From NCBI GenBank assembly GCA_009377605.1, contig WHTT01000044.1, forward strand, positions 1-51,701: 51,701 bases of DNA. The letters are read 5' to 3'. Each line of letters opens with the position of its first letter. Positions within the stretch are counted from its first letter, which is position 1. The position numbers and the translations under genes are program-made. The stretch is from Luteitalea sp. (GTDB lineage Bacteria > Acidobacteriota > Vicinamibacteria > Vicinamibacterales > Vicinamibacteraceae). Of the stretch, positions 1 to 9,080 are shown piece after piece. The notes beneath the pieces are model-generated. The model did not search any database, was not told where the DNA came from, and worked only from the letters and a program-made list of their open reading frames with translations.

Positions 1-34
1 CGTTCGGCGAACGCGCCCTACCATCGTGGTAGGA
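1..34. repeat. Truncated composite palindromic repeat at window edge
   Basis: The first bases hold the right half of a hairpin (core around GTTCGGCGAACGC) followed by CCCTACC and, five bases later, GGTAGG. This is the same arrangement as the full elements at 904-965, 38519-38579 and 41624-41680, cut by the window boundary. Confidence 0.6.
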
Positions 35-77
35 AGGCCTCGCCACACACGTAGGAGATTCGGGCGAGGGGCCAACT

Positions 78-118
78 TGTCCGCCGAAGCGCGGAGCGCG
101 GAGGCGGAGGCGGAAGGC
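78..118. repeat. Dispersed repeat, SAEARSAEAE type
   Basis: A GC-rich run beginning TTGTCCGCCGAAGCGCGG and ending in GGCGGA units. A near-identical inverted copy lies inside synthase A at 28271-28306, differing at only a few bases over about 35. The adjoining GGCCCCTCGCTAC also recurs, in the linker of synthase B near 21498-21512. Stretch 1-145 has no gene that I can support. Confidence 0.65.
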
Positions 119-145
119 CCCTCGCTACGTGCCAGATGCGGAGTA

Positions 146-748
146 TCAGCCCTTCAACTGCTTGTTCACTGCGTCCCAGTTGATGGCGTTCCACCAGGCG
201 CCGATGTACTCCGGGCGGCGGTTCTGATACTTCAAGTAGTAGGCATGCTCCCACACGTCCAGGCCAAGGATTGGCTTCTTGCCCTCCATGATTGGGCTGT
301 CCTGGTTTGCCGTGCTGTAGATATCGAGCTTGCCTTTGTCGTCGACCAGCCAGGCCCAGCCGCTGCCGAATCGTCCGATCGCGGCCTTGGTGAAGGTTTC
401 CTTGAACGTGTCGAAGCTTCCGAACGTGCTCGTAATCGCCTCCGCGACGGCACCAGTCGGCGCGCCGCCCTTGTTCGATCCCATGAGCTGCCAGAACAGC
501 GTGTGGTTGGCGTGACCGCCGCCGTTGTTCCGCACCGCTGTGCGGATGTCCTCCGGCACGCTGGACAAAGCAGCGAGCAGCTCGTCCAGGCTCTTCGTCT
601 GTAGCTCGGGATGCTTCTCGAGGGCCGCGTTCAAGTTCTTGACATAGGTTCCGTGGTGCTTGTCGTGATGGATCTGCATCGTCTGCGCATCGATGTGGGG
701 CTCGAGCGCATCGAAACCATAAGGCAAAGGTGGCAGCTCATGCGCCAT
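146..748 (-). CDS. sodA: Superoxide dismutase (Mn/Fe family, Mn-like)
   Basis: 200 residues, the usual length for a cytoplasmic Mn/Fe superoxide dismutase that converts superoxide to hydrogen peroxide and oxygen. Metal ligands are visible: the His in [10 protein letters not shown] near residue 27, the His in [11 protein letters not shown], and Asp and His in the DVWEHAYYL signature. The GGGHANH and ANQDSP segments look more like Mn than Fe enzymes, though metal use cannot be settled from sequence. A clear AGGAGG ribosome site lies about 10 bases before the ATG. It sits downstream of the lipid cluster on the same strand, but a 182-base gap with two hairpin repeats separates it, so it is probably transcribed independently. 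Confidence 0.96.
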   Translation of the reverse strand: MAHELPPLPYGFDALEPHIDAQTMQIHHDKHHGTYVKNLNAALEKHPELQTKSLDELLAALSSVPEDIRTAVRNNGGGHANHTLFWQLMGSNKGGAPTGAVAEAITSTFGSFDTFKETFTKAAIGRFGSGWAWLVDDKGKLDIYSTANQDSPIMEGKKPILGLDVWEHAYYLKYQNRRPEYIGAWWNAINWDAVNKQLKG

Positions 749-852
749 AACGTCACGTCCTCCTGTAGCGGCGCGGCCGTATACTCACGGCCGCGGCGAG
801 TTGCGAACCCACCCATCTTATCAGCAGCAGCAAGAAGGTGACTTTGCGGCGC

Positions 853-872
853 GCCCGACCTAAAGGTCGGGC
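853..872. repeat. Small hairpin (8-bp stem, TAAA loop)
   Basis: GCCCGACC-TAAA-GGTCGGGC is a perfect inverted repeat followed by CTAC. It is one of several single hairpins of this kind between genes here (compare 9534-9551). It lies between the MFS gene and sodA. Confidence 0.6.
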
Positions 873-903
873 CTACATGTCGCCGATGAGAAGCTGAAAT
901 AGC

Positions 904-965
904 GGACGCCTCGGCGAGGCGTCCCTACCTTCACGCTGTGGTAGGGCGCGTTCGCCGAACGCGCC
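904..965. repeat. Composite palindromic repeat E1
   Basis: There are three nested inverted repeats. The first is a hairpin (GGACGCCTCG/CGAGGCGTCC), the second is CCCTACC at 923-929 pairing with GGTAGGG at 940-946, and the third is a hairpin (GGCGCGTTCG/CGAACGCGCC) at 945-965. The MFS gene's last codons and stop (931-933) lie inside it. Confidence 0.8.
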
Positions 966-2466
966 GTGCTAGTTCCTGTTTCACGGCCGCCACGCGTTGT
1001 CTCGTGAGGCCGTACGGGAGGATCATCAGCGAGGCTGCAATGAGGAGCGATGCGGGAAGCTGGCTGAAGAGCAGCGCCAATCGATTGATGGTCGCCGGTG
1101 ATTGAGCGACTTGCCCAGGTACGAGTGCCGCGAAGGCATCGACCAGTACGCCGGTCGCGAGAATGGCCACGCCGGCAGCGGCCTGTTGCGTGAACGAATA
1201 GATGCCAAAGAACGTGCCTTCTCGGCGCCGGCCGGTCGTGAGCTCGTCCTGCTCGGTCACGTCGGCAATCATCGACGGCACAATGACCCAGAGCGCGCTG
1301 GCAAAATAGCCGGCGAGCGCGTTGCCCAGGGAAAGGGCGACAACGTTGCCGGTCCCGAGCAGTCGGCCCTCGCCAACCAACCAGTAAGCGGCAGCCATGA
1401 TGATGCCCGTCACCAGCATCGCAACGCAGTAGACGCGATGCTTGTCCACACGCTTGCTCATCCGCGTCCAGGAGGGCACACCTAGAAGCGCACCGATGTA
1501 AAAGGCGACGAAGAACATGCTGAACGATCCGGAGCTCGGAACGGCCGCATAGTAGGTGAGATAGTGAACCGCGAGCGATGCGTTGATCACGGTGGCCAGA
1601 AAGAACAGGCCCGCCGAGGTCACGAGGATCCGAAAGGCGCGATCGTTCATCGACGTGATGAACGCCGCGAAGAAACGGAACGGCTCTCTGTCCCCGCGAC
1701 GATCGTCCGTCTGGCTCTGAGACCGTTTCGACCAGGTGCCAGCGGTGGTGACCAGGGCCGCGGCGGTCATGAAGAGCCCGAACGCGACGCCCATCGCCAC
1801 GTATCCGGAGGGGTCGAATTGCGAGCCACGGTCAGACTGACCTGGCTGGCCGCCGGGAAAGAAGAGACCAAACGAGGCGCCAGCGGCCAACAACGTCCCA
1901 AACAGCGCGCATCCGGCGCGGAATGCAGAGATTGTCGTGCGCTCGTGATAGTCCTGACTCAGCTCCGCCCCGAGCGCGTAATACGGCACCATGAAGAGTG
2001 AGTTGCTCGTCCGCAGGCACAAACTGGTAACGAGGAGCCAGCCGAACAGCGTTGCTCCCGAGAGGGTCGCAGGCGGACTGAAGATAGCAAAGAAGCTCGT
2101 CCCCATGCCCAGCCCGCCAACCAACATGAGCCCGTGCCGGCGCCCAAGCCGCCATCTCGCACGGTCCGAGGCGAATCCAATCAACGGATCGATGGCCGAG
2201 TCCCAAACCAGGCCCAAGGCGGTCGCCACACCAACCAGCGTGCCCGGGAGGCCGAGCACGCTGGTGTAGTAGAAAAGCAGAAAGAGCCCGAACGCGAACG
2301 TCTTCACCGACTCGCAGGAGGCACCCACGCCATAAGCGAGCTTCAACCGCAGCGGGAGCACATCCGACACCAGTCGAGCATTGTCGTCGTGTGCCACCTC
2401 GCGAGCCGGCGTCGCGGTCAGCACTTGCGGCGCGCTGTGCTGGATGGAGTGAGTCGCGTCGGCCAT
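931..2466 (-). CDS. MFS transporter, GPH (glycoside-pentoside-hexuronide) type
   Basis: 511 residues with about twelve hydrophobic membrane segments. The N-terminal half has the GPH-type loop signature DSAIDPLIGFASDRARW followed by GRRHG, typical of cation-coupled sugar or glycoside symporters in the inner membrane. The ATG lies 16 bases after the stop of the HlyD-like gene, so it may be the last gene of the exporter operon. The last dozen residues (rich in Arg, ending RPTTA) are encoded by palindromic repeat E1, so the native C-terminus was probably replaced or extended by a repeat insertion. The substrate is unknown. A role in moving a glycosyl precursor or product is only a guess from position. 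Confidence 0.85.
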   Translation of the reverse strand: MADATHSIQHSAPQVLTATPAREVAHDDNARLVSDVLPLRLKLAYGVGASCESVKTFAFGLFLLFYYTSVLGLPGTLVGVATALGLVWDSAIDPLIGFASDRARWRLGRRHGLMLVGGLGMGTSFFAIFSPPATLSGATLFGWLLVTSLCLRTSNSLFMVPYYALGAELSQDYHERTTISAFRAGCALFGTLLAAGASFGLFFPGGQPGQSDRGSQFDPSGYVAMGVAFGLFMTAAALVTTAGTWSKRSQSQTDDRRGDREPFRFFAAFITSMNDRAFRILVTSAGLFFLATVINASLAVHYLTYYAAVPSSGSFSMFFVAFYIGALLGVPSWTRMSKRVDKHRVYCVAMLVTGIIMAAAYWLVGEGRLLGTGNVVALSLGNALAGYFASALWVIVPSMIADVTEQDELTTGRRREGTFFGIYSFTQQAAAGVAILATGVLVDAFAALVPGQVAQSPATINRLALLFSQLPASLLIAASLMILPYGLTRQRVAAVKQELARRVRRTRPTTA

Positions 2467-2482
2467 GTTGTCGCGAGAGGCT

Positions 2483-3781
2483 CTATTGCGGGACGACTAC
2501 GGCGTCGCCCTCTTTCAATCCTTGCGTGACCTCGACGTAATCCTCGTCTGACTGACCGAGCGTCACGCGCCGCCGATCGGTCTCTTGACCAGTCCTTACC
2601 GTGACCACCGAGTGTCCTTCATTGGATTCAACCGAGTCGGTGGGCACCACCAGCACATCTGCGCGGTCGGCCACGATGATCTCGACGTCCACCGTCAGGC
2701 CGAGCGGCCAATCCAGGTCATCGGGCAGCTGGATCGTTGTTTCGATGATCCTGACATCCACCAGCTCGGCAGGATCCTCCGATGAAATCGTCTTGCGACC
2801 AACCGCGCCCGCGACGTCCACCACGGTGCCCTTCACCGGTGCATCGGCATACGCGTCAGAGCGAATCATCGCCGCCTGGCCGCGACGGACTCGCCCAACC
2901 TCTGTTTCGTCGACCTCGGCCACGACTAGCAGACGGCTTCGGTCGGCCAGCGTGAGAATGGGCTCAGGCCGCTGCAAGACGATCACTTCTCCCGGCTCCA
3001 TGTAGCGCCGAAGGATCCGGCCGGCGACCGGCGCCCTGACGATGGTCCTCGTCAGGAAGGTTTCAATCTGACGGATCTCCGCGTGGGCGCGCTCGACTTC
3101 GGCCAGTGCCACCTGCTTCACCTCCTTGCGAGAGCCGGCTTCGAGCAGCTTCAGCTCTTCGGCCAGGGTGCGCTGCCTCGCCAGCGCGACGTCATGGCGG
3201 CCTTCCGCCTCGTCCATCTGCGCGTGTGAGATCAAGCCGTCCTGCACCAACTGTTTGGCCCGGTCATACGCGGCTTGGGCCTCTGTCGTGACGGCGCGTG
3301 CTTCTGCAAGCCTGGCCCGAGCCGCTTCGATCTCCTGAACTCGTGCACCCGCAATGACCTCGGCGAGTCGCGCCCGCGACGCGTCGAGGCGCACCCGCGC
3401 TTCCGCGAGCCTCGCCCGGAGCTCCTCATCCTCCATCCTGACGAGCGCCTGCCCTGCCCGAACTTCATCCCCTTCCTCGACCAGAATCGCCTCGATGCGA
3501 CCCAGCATATTGGACGTAATCGCGATATCCGCCTGGGGCTCGACCTTTCCACGCGCGGCCACGAGCCGCTCGATCGATCCCCGCCGAACGATGAACGATC
3601 CCTCGGTGCTCGTCGCACCGCGCAGGTGATAGAGCATGCCGCCGGCGAAGACGACGGCTGCGCCCGCCGCAACCGCGACGATCCGCCATCGGCGTCGACG
3701 CGGGAGGAGCTCGTCGTCTACCGACACAACGTCGGGACTGCTCTCGTTCAGCTCGGTGTGGACGCTAGCCGGTTCATGCAT
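2483..3781 (-). CDS. HlyD/DevB-like membrane fusion protein of ABC exporter
   Basis: 432 residues from the ATG at 3781; a GTG nine bases upstream is an alternative. The ATG has GAGG about 11 bases upstream. A single N-terminal membrane segment (around residues 30-50) is followed by a lipoyl-like half motif, a long Ala/Arg/Glu-rich coiled-coil hairpin (about 110-220), a second barrel-sandwich half (VRAPVAGRILRR), and a beta-barrel domain. This is the periplasmic adaptor layout. It directly follows the ATPase and permease genes, giving the order permease-ATPase-adaptor. The set resembles the cyanobacterial DevBCA glycolipid exporter, and I infer export of the cluster's lipid through the envelope. 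Confidence 0.88.
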   Translation of the reverse strand: MHEPASVHTELNESSPDVVSVDDELLPRRRRWRIVAVAAGAAVVFAGGMLYHLRGATSTEGSFIVRRGSIERLVAARGKVEPQADIAITSNMLGRIEAILVEEGDEVRAGQALVRMEDEELRARLAEARVRLDASRARLAEVIAGARVQEIEAARARLAEARAVTTEAQAAYDRAKQLVQDGLISHAQMDEAEGRHDVALARQRTLAEELKLLEAGSRKEVKQVALAEVERAHAEIRQIETFLTRTIVRAPVAGRILRRYMEPGEVIVLQRPEPILTLADRSRLLVVAEVDETEVGRVRRGQAAMIRSDAYADAPVKGTVVDVAGAVGRKTISSEDPAELVDVRIIETTIQLPDDLDWPLGLTVDVEIIVADRADVLVVPTDSVESNEGHSVVTVRTGQETDRRRVTLGQSDEDYVEVTQGLKEGDAVVVPQ

Positions 3782-3806
3782 GGTGTTCACGTCCTCACGA
3801 GGAGGC

Positions 3807-4583
3807 TCAATGCTCCCTCGCTACGGGTAGAGCCACGATGGTAGGGCGCGTTCCCCGACTCGGCGAGCCGTCCCTACCTACGAGAGCGTCATGGCTGGAC
3901 GCAATCTCGTCTGTCGTCACGCGACCGTCTTCGAGGTTGATCACCTCGTCGGCGAACTCGACGATTCGCGTGTCGTGGGACACGACAATCACCGTGCGGT
4001 TCTCCTGGACCGCCGCTCGCTTGAGCAACTCGGCAACGCCACGCCCGCTCGCCGAGTCGAGCTCACCCGTCGGCTCGTCGGCCAGCAGAATCGGCGGGTT
4101 GCCAATCAGCGCTCGGGCGATGGCCACGCGCTGCCGCTCGCCGCCGCTCATATCCTTGGGTGAAAAGTTCCAGCGCTCGCCCACCCCCAACGCTTCCAGC
4201 AGTCGTCGGGCCCGCCCTTCGGCGTCGCGGCGGTCGCGCCGCAGGCGCAACGTAATGGCGACGTTCTCTGCAGCGGTCAGTGACGACAGCAAGTTGAAAT
4301 GCTGGAAGATGAATCCGATGCGTCCCCGCCGGATGTGCGGCAGCCGCCGCTCGTCCCACACCACCGGCTCTCCCAGCAGACGCAGCTCCCCCCGCGTCGG
4401 GCGCAGGATGCATCCGAGCATGGAGAGCAGGCTGCTCTTGCCGCTGCCCGATGGCCCCATCAGCAGCACGAAGCTCCCGGAGGCAACGCGCAGATCGACA
4501 CCGCGTACCGCATGGACCGTTACCGGGCCCTCGCGATAGATCTTGTGAAGCCCTCTCGCGTCGACACTGACGTCGCGTGCCAT
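3807..4583 (-). CDS. ABC transporter ATP-binding protein (DevA/MacB/LolD type)
   Basis: 258 residues. The Walker A is GPSGSGKSS near residue 43. The signature MSGGERQRVAIARAL is followed by the Walker B ILLADEPTGELDS and the H-loop VSHD, the standard complete set for the LolD/MacB/DevA family that powers FtsX-like permeases. The start ATG at 4583 overlaps the permease stop by one base (TGATG), which indicates translational coupling; a GTG at 4586 is the alternative. The last 24 residues, starting VGRDGSPSRG, are encoded by the palindromic repeat at 3840-3878 and flanking bases, and are not part of the conserved fold. Confidence 0.93.
   Translation of the reverse strand: MARDVSVDARGLHKIYREGPVTVHAVRGVDLRVASGSFVLLMGPSGSGKSSLLSMLGCILRPTRGELRLLGEPVVWDERRLPHIRRGRIGFIFQHFNLLSSLTAAENVAITLRLRRDRRDAEGRARRLLEALGVGERWNFSPKDMSGGERQRVAIARALIGNPPILLADEPTGELDSASGRGVAELLKRAAVQENRTVIVVSHDTRIVEFADEVINLEDGRVTTDEIASSHDALVGRDGSPSRGTRPTIVALPVAREH
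3840..3878. repeat. Composite palindromic repeat E2 (degenerate)
   Basis: GGTAGGG at 3840-3846 pairs with CCCTACC at 3872-3878, enclosing GCGCGTTCCCCGACTCGGCG, a decayed version of the two hairpins of other elements. It lies within the reading frame of the ABC ATPase and encodes part of its C-terminal tail. Confidence 0.7.
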
Positions 4584-5716
4584 CACCCTCGAAAGACGGT
4601 TGCCGGATCAATCTGGAACGCACGGCGAATCGGCAGCACCGAGGCCGTGACACACATCACCAACGTGACACCCAACATGAACAGCTTGAGGCTCGTACTG
4701 TTCACGAGAATAAGGCCCAACTGCTCGTACCATCGCTGCGCCAGCACCGCCAGGATCAGCCCGGCTCCATAACCGATGGATGCATTCACGATCGCCTGAT
4801 AGACGATCACCAACAGCAGATCTCCGTTTGTCGCTCCCAGTGCCTTCAGCGTGCCGAACTCGCGCAGATGCTCCAGCGTCGACGCGTAGATGGTTTGGCC
4901 GACGATAATCATGCCGACGAAGAAGCCGAGGAGGGCGGTGACACCGAATCCCAAGCCAACGCCGGTTTGCACGATCCAGTACTTGCGCGTGTTCCACGCG
5001 AATGCTTCCTTCGTGTACACGTCGACGCCGGAGATCGTCCGCAGGCGAGCCAAGACCTCCTGCTGGGACGCACCGGCGGCCAGCTTTGCGACAATGAAGG
5101 TGACTTCGTCGTTGCCACGAGCCCGATATACGACCGCCAGCCGTTTGGCCGTCTCGTAGCGGGTGAACACGATCGGGTAAGTGGTGAAGGTCCTGACTCC
5201 TTCCGAGATCCCCACCACTTCCATACGGGTGTCGAACACCTCGATGCGGTCGCCAACCGCCAGGCCCCCGAGCTTCGCCAGGGCGGACTCGTCGACAATG
5301 ATGGCGCGCTCGGCACGCAGGTCGCGTACCCTACCTTCGCGGAGCTTCCAGGGCCAGCCGATGCGGCCATCAGGGTCCGACCCCACGACCATGACCGTCT
5401 CCGTGGCGCCGTTCCCGAGCTTCATCGACGACCACCCCTTGATGACCGGCTCGGCCCACTCGATCCCTTTCACCTGACGCACTTTCCACAGCTTGCGCTC
5501 GGGAAACGGCCGCGCCGCGTCGAAGTTCACGTTGTTCTCGAGCGTGATCCACACGTCCGCGTTGGAGTGATCCACCAGCACGGCGAACGCCTCCACGAAT
5601 CCGAGATATGCACCCAAATTGAAGAACAACAACACGACGGCGAAGGTGACGCCCATGAGCGTCAGCACGAACCGGGTCGGTTCCTTGACGAGGTTCTTCC
5701 AGGCGAGAAAGAACAT
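4583..5716 (-). CDS. ABC transporter permease, DevC/FtsX-like
   Basis: 377 residues from the ATG at 5716, chosen because a GAGGAG ribosome site sits just upstream. The open frame upstream of this ATG is Arg-rich shadow sequence of the neighbouring gene. Layout: N-terminal membrane helix (about 15-40), a periplasmic domain (about 45-235), then three more membrane helices with the FtsX-family segment HLREFGTLKALGA. The pattern (membrane helix, VLLFFNLGAYLGF, and C-terminal GVTALLGFFVGMIIVGQTIY) is closer to DevC of heterocyst glycolipid export than to MacB. It is coupled to the ATPase gene by a TGATG overlap and lies 34 bases after the TolB-like gene. Confidence 0.9.
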   Translation of the reverse strand: MFFLAWKNLVKEPTRFVLTLMGVTFAVVLLFFNLGAYLGFVEAFAVLVDHSNADVWITLENNVNFDAARPFPERKLWKVRQVKGIEWAEPVIKGWSSMKLGNGATETVMVVGSDPDGRIGWPWKLREGRVRDLRAERAIIVDESALAKLGGLAVGDRIEVFDTRMEVVGISEGVRTFTTYPIVFTRYETAKRLAVVYRARGNDEVTFIVAKLAAGASQQEVLARLRTISGVDVYTKEAFAWNTRKYWIVQTGVGLGFGVTALLGFFVGMIIVGQTIYASTLEHLREFGTLKALGATNGDLLLVIVYQAIVNASIGYGAGLILAVLAQRWYEQLGLILVNSTSLKLFMLGVTLVMCVTASVLPIRRAFQIDPATVFRG

Positions 5717-5750
5717 GCCACTCCTCAACGCCGAGTGCAGTTCGAGCCTC

Positions 5751-6989
5751 CTAGCGCCTCTCCCCTGCCATCGGCGGATCGAATTCGACGAGGACGATTC
5801 GTAGGCGCATATCGCCCGCCTTCGCGCCTCGCGCGTCGGCGCGCAAGCCGCCCTTCTTCGAACTTCCCACCCCTTGCGTCGCGGCCAGATAGCGGCCATC
5901 CGGGCTGAACCGGCAAGCAGCCACGATGGCACCCTGACCGAGGTGCTCGGGTGCGCTTGGATCGTTGAAGAACGTCAAGCGCTCCTTGTTGGATCCATCG
6001 GCGTTCATCAGGTAGTAGTCGCGCTCACGCTCCTGCAACGCCCAGTTGGCGCTTTCGAAGTCCTGCTTGTACCGGGAATGCTGGTTGGTCATGTAGACGA
6101 TCTTGCCGTCTGGCGCGACAGCCGACCCCTCTTCCCAGAAGCGTGGCGTTTCGGTCAGGTTCTCCAGCTTCTCGGTGCCGAGGTCGTAGCGATATTGGTC
6201 CATGCCGTATTCGTGTTGTCCGTCCGGGTTGCCAGCAATGAGCAACGTGTCTTCATCGATGAAATCCATCGCTGTCACATAGTTGCCCTTGCGAGGCGTG
6301 AGCAGCACGCGCTCGTTCTCGAGCTCCGGCACCTCGTCACTCGTCACGAAGTCGGCCGTCATCACACGCCACTCGCCCCAATTGTGGTGGCCTCCAGCCT
6401 TGAATCGCTCCGTCCAGATGAACGTCGAGCCGTCGCGAGAGAAGAGCGGGTTCACGACGGCCGTCGCGGGCGTCGGGTCGCGGAGACTCTTCTTGATCGG
6501 CGCCTCGGTGAGCTGCCAGAACTGGCTGCCTTCCGGATCGGTTGCCCAGAAATTGGAGAAGAGACCGATGCCCGGATTGCTCAGCGCCTTCATACGCATG
6601 CCGAAGTGCTCCGGCTCTTCCGACGCGAAGACAACGAACTTCCCCGACGGATGAAAGATGGCGTTGCCGTTGGCGCGCTGCGCGATGCCCTCGCGTCCCT
6701 CCGTCAAGCTGGCGACGAGCTTTCCGGAAAGATCAGAGATGTAGACGTCCCAGAACCCGTCCTCATTCTGTCGGTCGAAGACGAACTGCTTGCCATCCGG
6801 CGAGAACCGTGGCCGCGCCCCAGGATCCTGCACGACGCGAATCGCGTGAATGCGCGCAACGCGTGCTACCTGCTCGTCCTTTGCACGACGCTGTACGGAT
6901 GCATCACCATCGCGCACCAATTGCGCAGACGCACCTGCCAGCGCGCAGAGCAACGTGCAGACGGAGAGACGCGACAGAGAGCTGCTCAT
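5751..6989 (-). CDS. Secreted TolB-like/PD40 beta-propeller protein
   Basis: 412 residues. The start at 6989 overlaps the preceding methyltransferase stop as ATGA, indicating coupling, and a signal peptide (about 1-24, hydrophobic CTLLCALAGASA) follows at once. Several WD40-like/PD40 blades are visible: ARPRFSPDGKQFVFDRQ, NAIFHPSGKFVVFASEE, SAVAPDGKIVYMTNQ and CRFSPDGRYLAATQ. The product is predicted periplasmic. Such propellers bind proteins or glycans, and no catalytic motif is visible. Its place directly before the exporter genes suggests a role in envelope transfer or surface presentation of the product, which is inference only. Confidence 0.8.
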   Translation of the reverse strand: MSSSLSRLSVCTLLCALAGASAQLVRDGDASVQRRAKDEQVARVARIHAIRVVQDPGARPRFSPDGKQFVFDRQNEDGFWDVYISDLSGKLVASLTEGREGIAQRANGNAIFHPSGKFVVFASEEPEHFGMRMKALSNPGIGLFSNFWATDPEGSQFWQLTEAPIKKSLRDPTPATAVVNPLFSRDGSTFIWTERFKAGGHHNWGEWRVMTADFVTSDEVPELENERVLLTPRKGNYVTAMDFIDEDTLLIAGNPDGQHEYGMDQYRYDLGTEKLENLTETPRFWEEGSAVAPDGKIVYMTNQHSRYKQDFESANWALQERERDYYLMNADGSNKERLTFFNDPSAPEHLGQGAIVAACRFSPDGRYLAATQGVGSSKKGGLRADARGAKAGDMRLRIVLVEFDPPMAGERR

Positions 6990-7711
6990 GCCAGCACTGA
7001 GCCCGGGACGTCCGGCAGCCGGTCTGGCCGGAAGATGGCGGTCCACGTCTGGTGGTTGGGATGCTCGATGTTCAGTCGCCGCACGACGAGACCGGCATCC
7101 GCGACGAAACGGGTCAGATCCTCCCAGCGATACGCCACAGGATCCGGATACTGCCAGACCGTGTCCGCATAGCTCGAGCGTCCCTCGAAGAACGTCGCGA
7201 CGAAGATCCCCTCCGCGGTGAGCACACGGTCCGCCTCCGTCAAGCACCGGCGGATCTGCGACTCCGCCGCATGAGAGAAGACCGAGTGGGCCAGCACGAA
7301 GTCGAAGCGCTGGCCGAAGCGCGTCAGCGTGAAGTTGGTGTCGTTGCTGAAGACCGGTCGCTTGAGACGAATCAAGTCCTGCCCCAACTCGTGCTTGATG
7401 CCCTCGTCTATCAGCCATTGCTCCGGCTCGATACCGAAGTAGCGGTCAGGCAGGAGATACGGAATGAACAGGCGCCCTGCTCTGAGCGATCCACACCCGA
7501 GGTCCAACAGCAAGTGGTGCTCGCGCAGCCCGAGTCGCGCCAGCACCGTGAATTGCAGGGCGGCGACGACATCGTATTTATCCGGCGGACCCACGAACAC
7601 CCGGTAGTCGGCCAGCGATGTGCCACCTCCTGCTCCGGCCGGTGGGTCCACCGCCATCCAGCTCGCTCTGTTCGTCACAGTGTCATTCCTCTCTGCAAGG
7701 GCGGGGCTCAC
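6986..7711 (-). CDS. Class I SAM-dependent methyltransferase
   Basis: 241 residues from a GTG at 7711 that overlaps the stop of the upstream sulfatase-like gene (GTGA). A second GTG at 7678 has a better-spaced GAGAGG and is a plausible alternative start. The SAM-binding motif I is LLDLGCGSLRAGR (about residues 68-80), followed by motif II acidic residues in FGIEPEQW. The DFVLAHSVFSHAAES block is motif IV-like. The acceptor is not evident. Its stop overlaps the next gene's start, so it belongs firmly to the operon. It could methylate a hydroxyl, carboxyl or sugar of the product. Confidence 0.85.
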   Translation of the reverse strand: MSPALAERNDTVTNRASWMAVDPPAGAGGGTSLADYRVFVGPPDKYDVVAALQFTVLARLGLREHHLLLDLGCGSLRAGRLFIPYLLPDRYFGIEPEQWLIDEGIKHELGQDLIRLKRPVFSNDTNFTLTRFGQRFDFVLAHSVFSHAAESQIRRCLTEADRVLTAEGIFVATFFEGRSSYADTVWQYPDPVAYRWEDLTRFVADAGLVVRRLNIEHPNHQTWTAIFRPDRLPDVPGSVLA

Positions 7712-9012
7712 GAGAAGTTGAGCGACGTGCCGTGCGCACGGAGGGGATCATCGGTCCGCCCTTGCTTCGCCAGCCGCTCGGCAATCCAGCCCTCCAGCGC
7801 CGATTCCATCTCTGCCGCCAGACTCTCCGCCTCCGCAACGATGTTGCGATGCTCGCCCGGATCCGTGCTCAAGTCGTACAGCTCGCGCTCTGGGCTCCCG
7901 TACAGATCCGGCGCTCGCGCCAGAATGAGCTTGTGCTGCGGTGTCCGTAGGCTCCATTTCGCCTGCCACGTGCACTCGCAACTCACCGCCTGCGCCCGGC
8001 CACCATCGCGGGCCTGACCCAGGAGGAGCGGCAGCATGCTCTGGCCATCCATCTCCGGAGGCACTGGCGCATTGGCCGCTTCCAGCAGCGTCGGCGCGAT
8101 ATCGTGGTGCTGAATCATCGGCGAGATCGTCGAGCCCGCCGGGATGCGATTGGGCCACCGTGCCATGAAGGGCACACGCAACGTCGGCTCGTACAAACCG
8201 TGGTGATCGAAGAAAATGCCATGCTCCACCAGGCTCTCACCGTGGTCGCCGAAGAGGACCACCAAGGTGTTCTCCGCGAGTCCGAAGTCATCGAGCGCCG
8301 CCAGCAGCTCGCTCACCCCATCGTCCACATGGCGAATCTCACGGTCGTAGAGCGCCGCGATGTAGTCGGGATCGGTAATCAGGCCGTCCCGCGTGCGCAT
8401 CCAGGTGTCGCGCGCCACCGCACCCAACGGATGCTGCCACCAGACGTCCAGCGCGTGATTGTTCGGATCGGTTGGATTGCCATCGTAGAAGAGGTGTTGG
8501 TATCGTTCTGGAGGCTTGAACGGCCAATGCGGGTCCCAGTAGTGCACCATCATGAAGAACCGCTCATCGGTGTGGCTCTTCAACCAAGGAATGGCGCGCG
8601 CGTTCAATTCCTCGCAGGCCACATCGATGAACAACGTGTGTCGCATGCTTGGATCGATGTAGAACTCGAAGCCCCGCCGAAACCAGATGCGGCCCGTCGC
8701 CAGATTGTCGAGAGCACACGTCGTGTACCCCGAATCCAGGAGAATCTGCGGCAACGACGGCGCGTCCTTCCCCAGCACGTTGCGCGGACCGTGCGCGACA
8801 ATACCGTGGGTGATTGGGTGCTGTCCCGTATAGAGCGTCGTGAACGACGGGTGAGTCGGCAGGCCTGCGCAAATGAACTGTTCGGCGCAAGCCCCTTGTC
8901 GCGCGAGGGCATCCATCGCAGGGCTCGTGGGCCGGCTGTAGCCGTAGCAGCCCAAGTGGTCGGCACGCAAGCTGTCGATGGCAATCACGAGAACGTTCGG
9001 ACTGTCCTTCAT
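7708..9012 (-). CDS. Sulfatase-like hydrolase, alkaline phosphatase superfamily
   Basis: 434 residues with the sulfatase fold (PF00884-type): metal-binding Asp in NVLVIAIDSLRADHLG, the nucleophile segment LPTHPSFTTLYTG, and GDHGESLVEHG near the C-terminal third. The position normally occupied by the Cys or Ser that becomes formylglycine is Thr53, and the usual Arg four residues later is Phe57. A classical formylglycine sulfatase is therefore unlikely. A Thr nucleophile is typical of phosphate/phosphodiester-acting members such as phosphoethanolamine or phosphoglycerol transferases. No signal peptide or membrane helix is visible, so it is probably cytoplasmic. AAAGGATG precedes the ATG. Confidence 0.85.
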   Translation of the reverse strand: MKDSPNVLVIAIDSLRADHLGCYGYSRPTSPAMDALARQGACAEQFICAGLPTHPSFTTLYTGQHPITHGIVAHGPRNVLGKDAPSLPQILLDSGYTTCALDNLATGRIWFRRGFEFYIDPSMRHTLFIDVACEELNARAIPWLKSHTDERFFMMVHYWDPHWPFKPPERYQHLFYDGNPTDPNNHALDVWWQHPLGAVARDTWMRTRDGLITDPDYIAALYDREIRHVDDGVSELLAALDDFGLAENTLVVLFGDHGESLVEHGIFFDHHGLYEPTLRVPFMARWPNRIPAGSTISPMIQHHDIAPTLLEAANAPVPPEMDGQSMLPLLLGQARDGGRAQAVSCECTWQAKWSLRTPQHKLILARAPDLYGSPERELYDLSTDPGEHRNIVAEAESLAAEMESALEGWIAERLAKQGRTDDPLRAHGTSLNFS

Positions 9013-9080
9013 ACGTCACATCCTTTGCAGAGCACCCATCGCACGCATGACCAGCGCCCAAGACGTCATGCGTATTGGGC

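Noticed and set aside
904-965. Insertion sequence ends or attachment sites
   Set aside because: No transposase or integrase gene lies near any copy, and the structure is a REP-like compound hairpin.
4577-5908. Long plus-strand frame opposite the permease, and similar long antisense frames opposite most genes
   Set aside because: They have no recognisable domain and are Arg/Pro/His-rich compositions typical of antisense frames in GC-rich DNA.
5717-7418. Extended starts of the permease and the TolB-like protein
   Set aside because: The added residues are antisense or out-of-frame shadow. Good ribosome sites or ATGA overlaps mark starts at 5716 and 6989.
7708-9012. Formylglycine sulfatase partnered with the sulfotransferase
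   Set aside because: The Cys/Ser-x-Pro-x-Arg motif is Thr-His-Pro-Ser-Phe, so formylglycine cannot form. No sulfatase-maturing enzyme gene is in the window.
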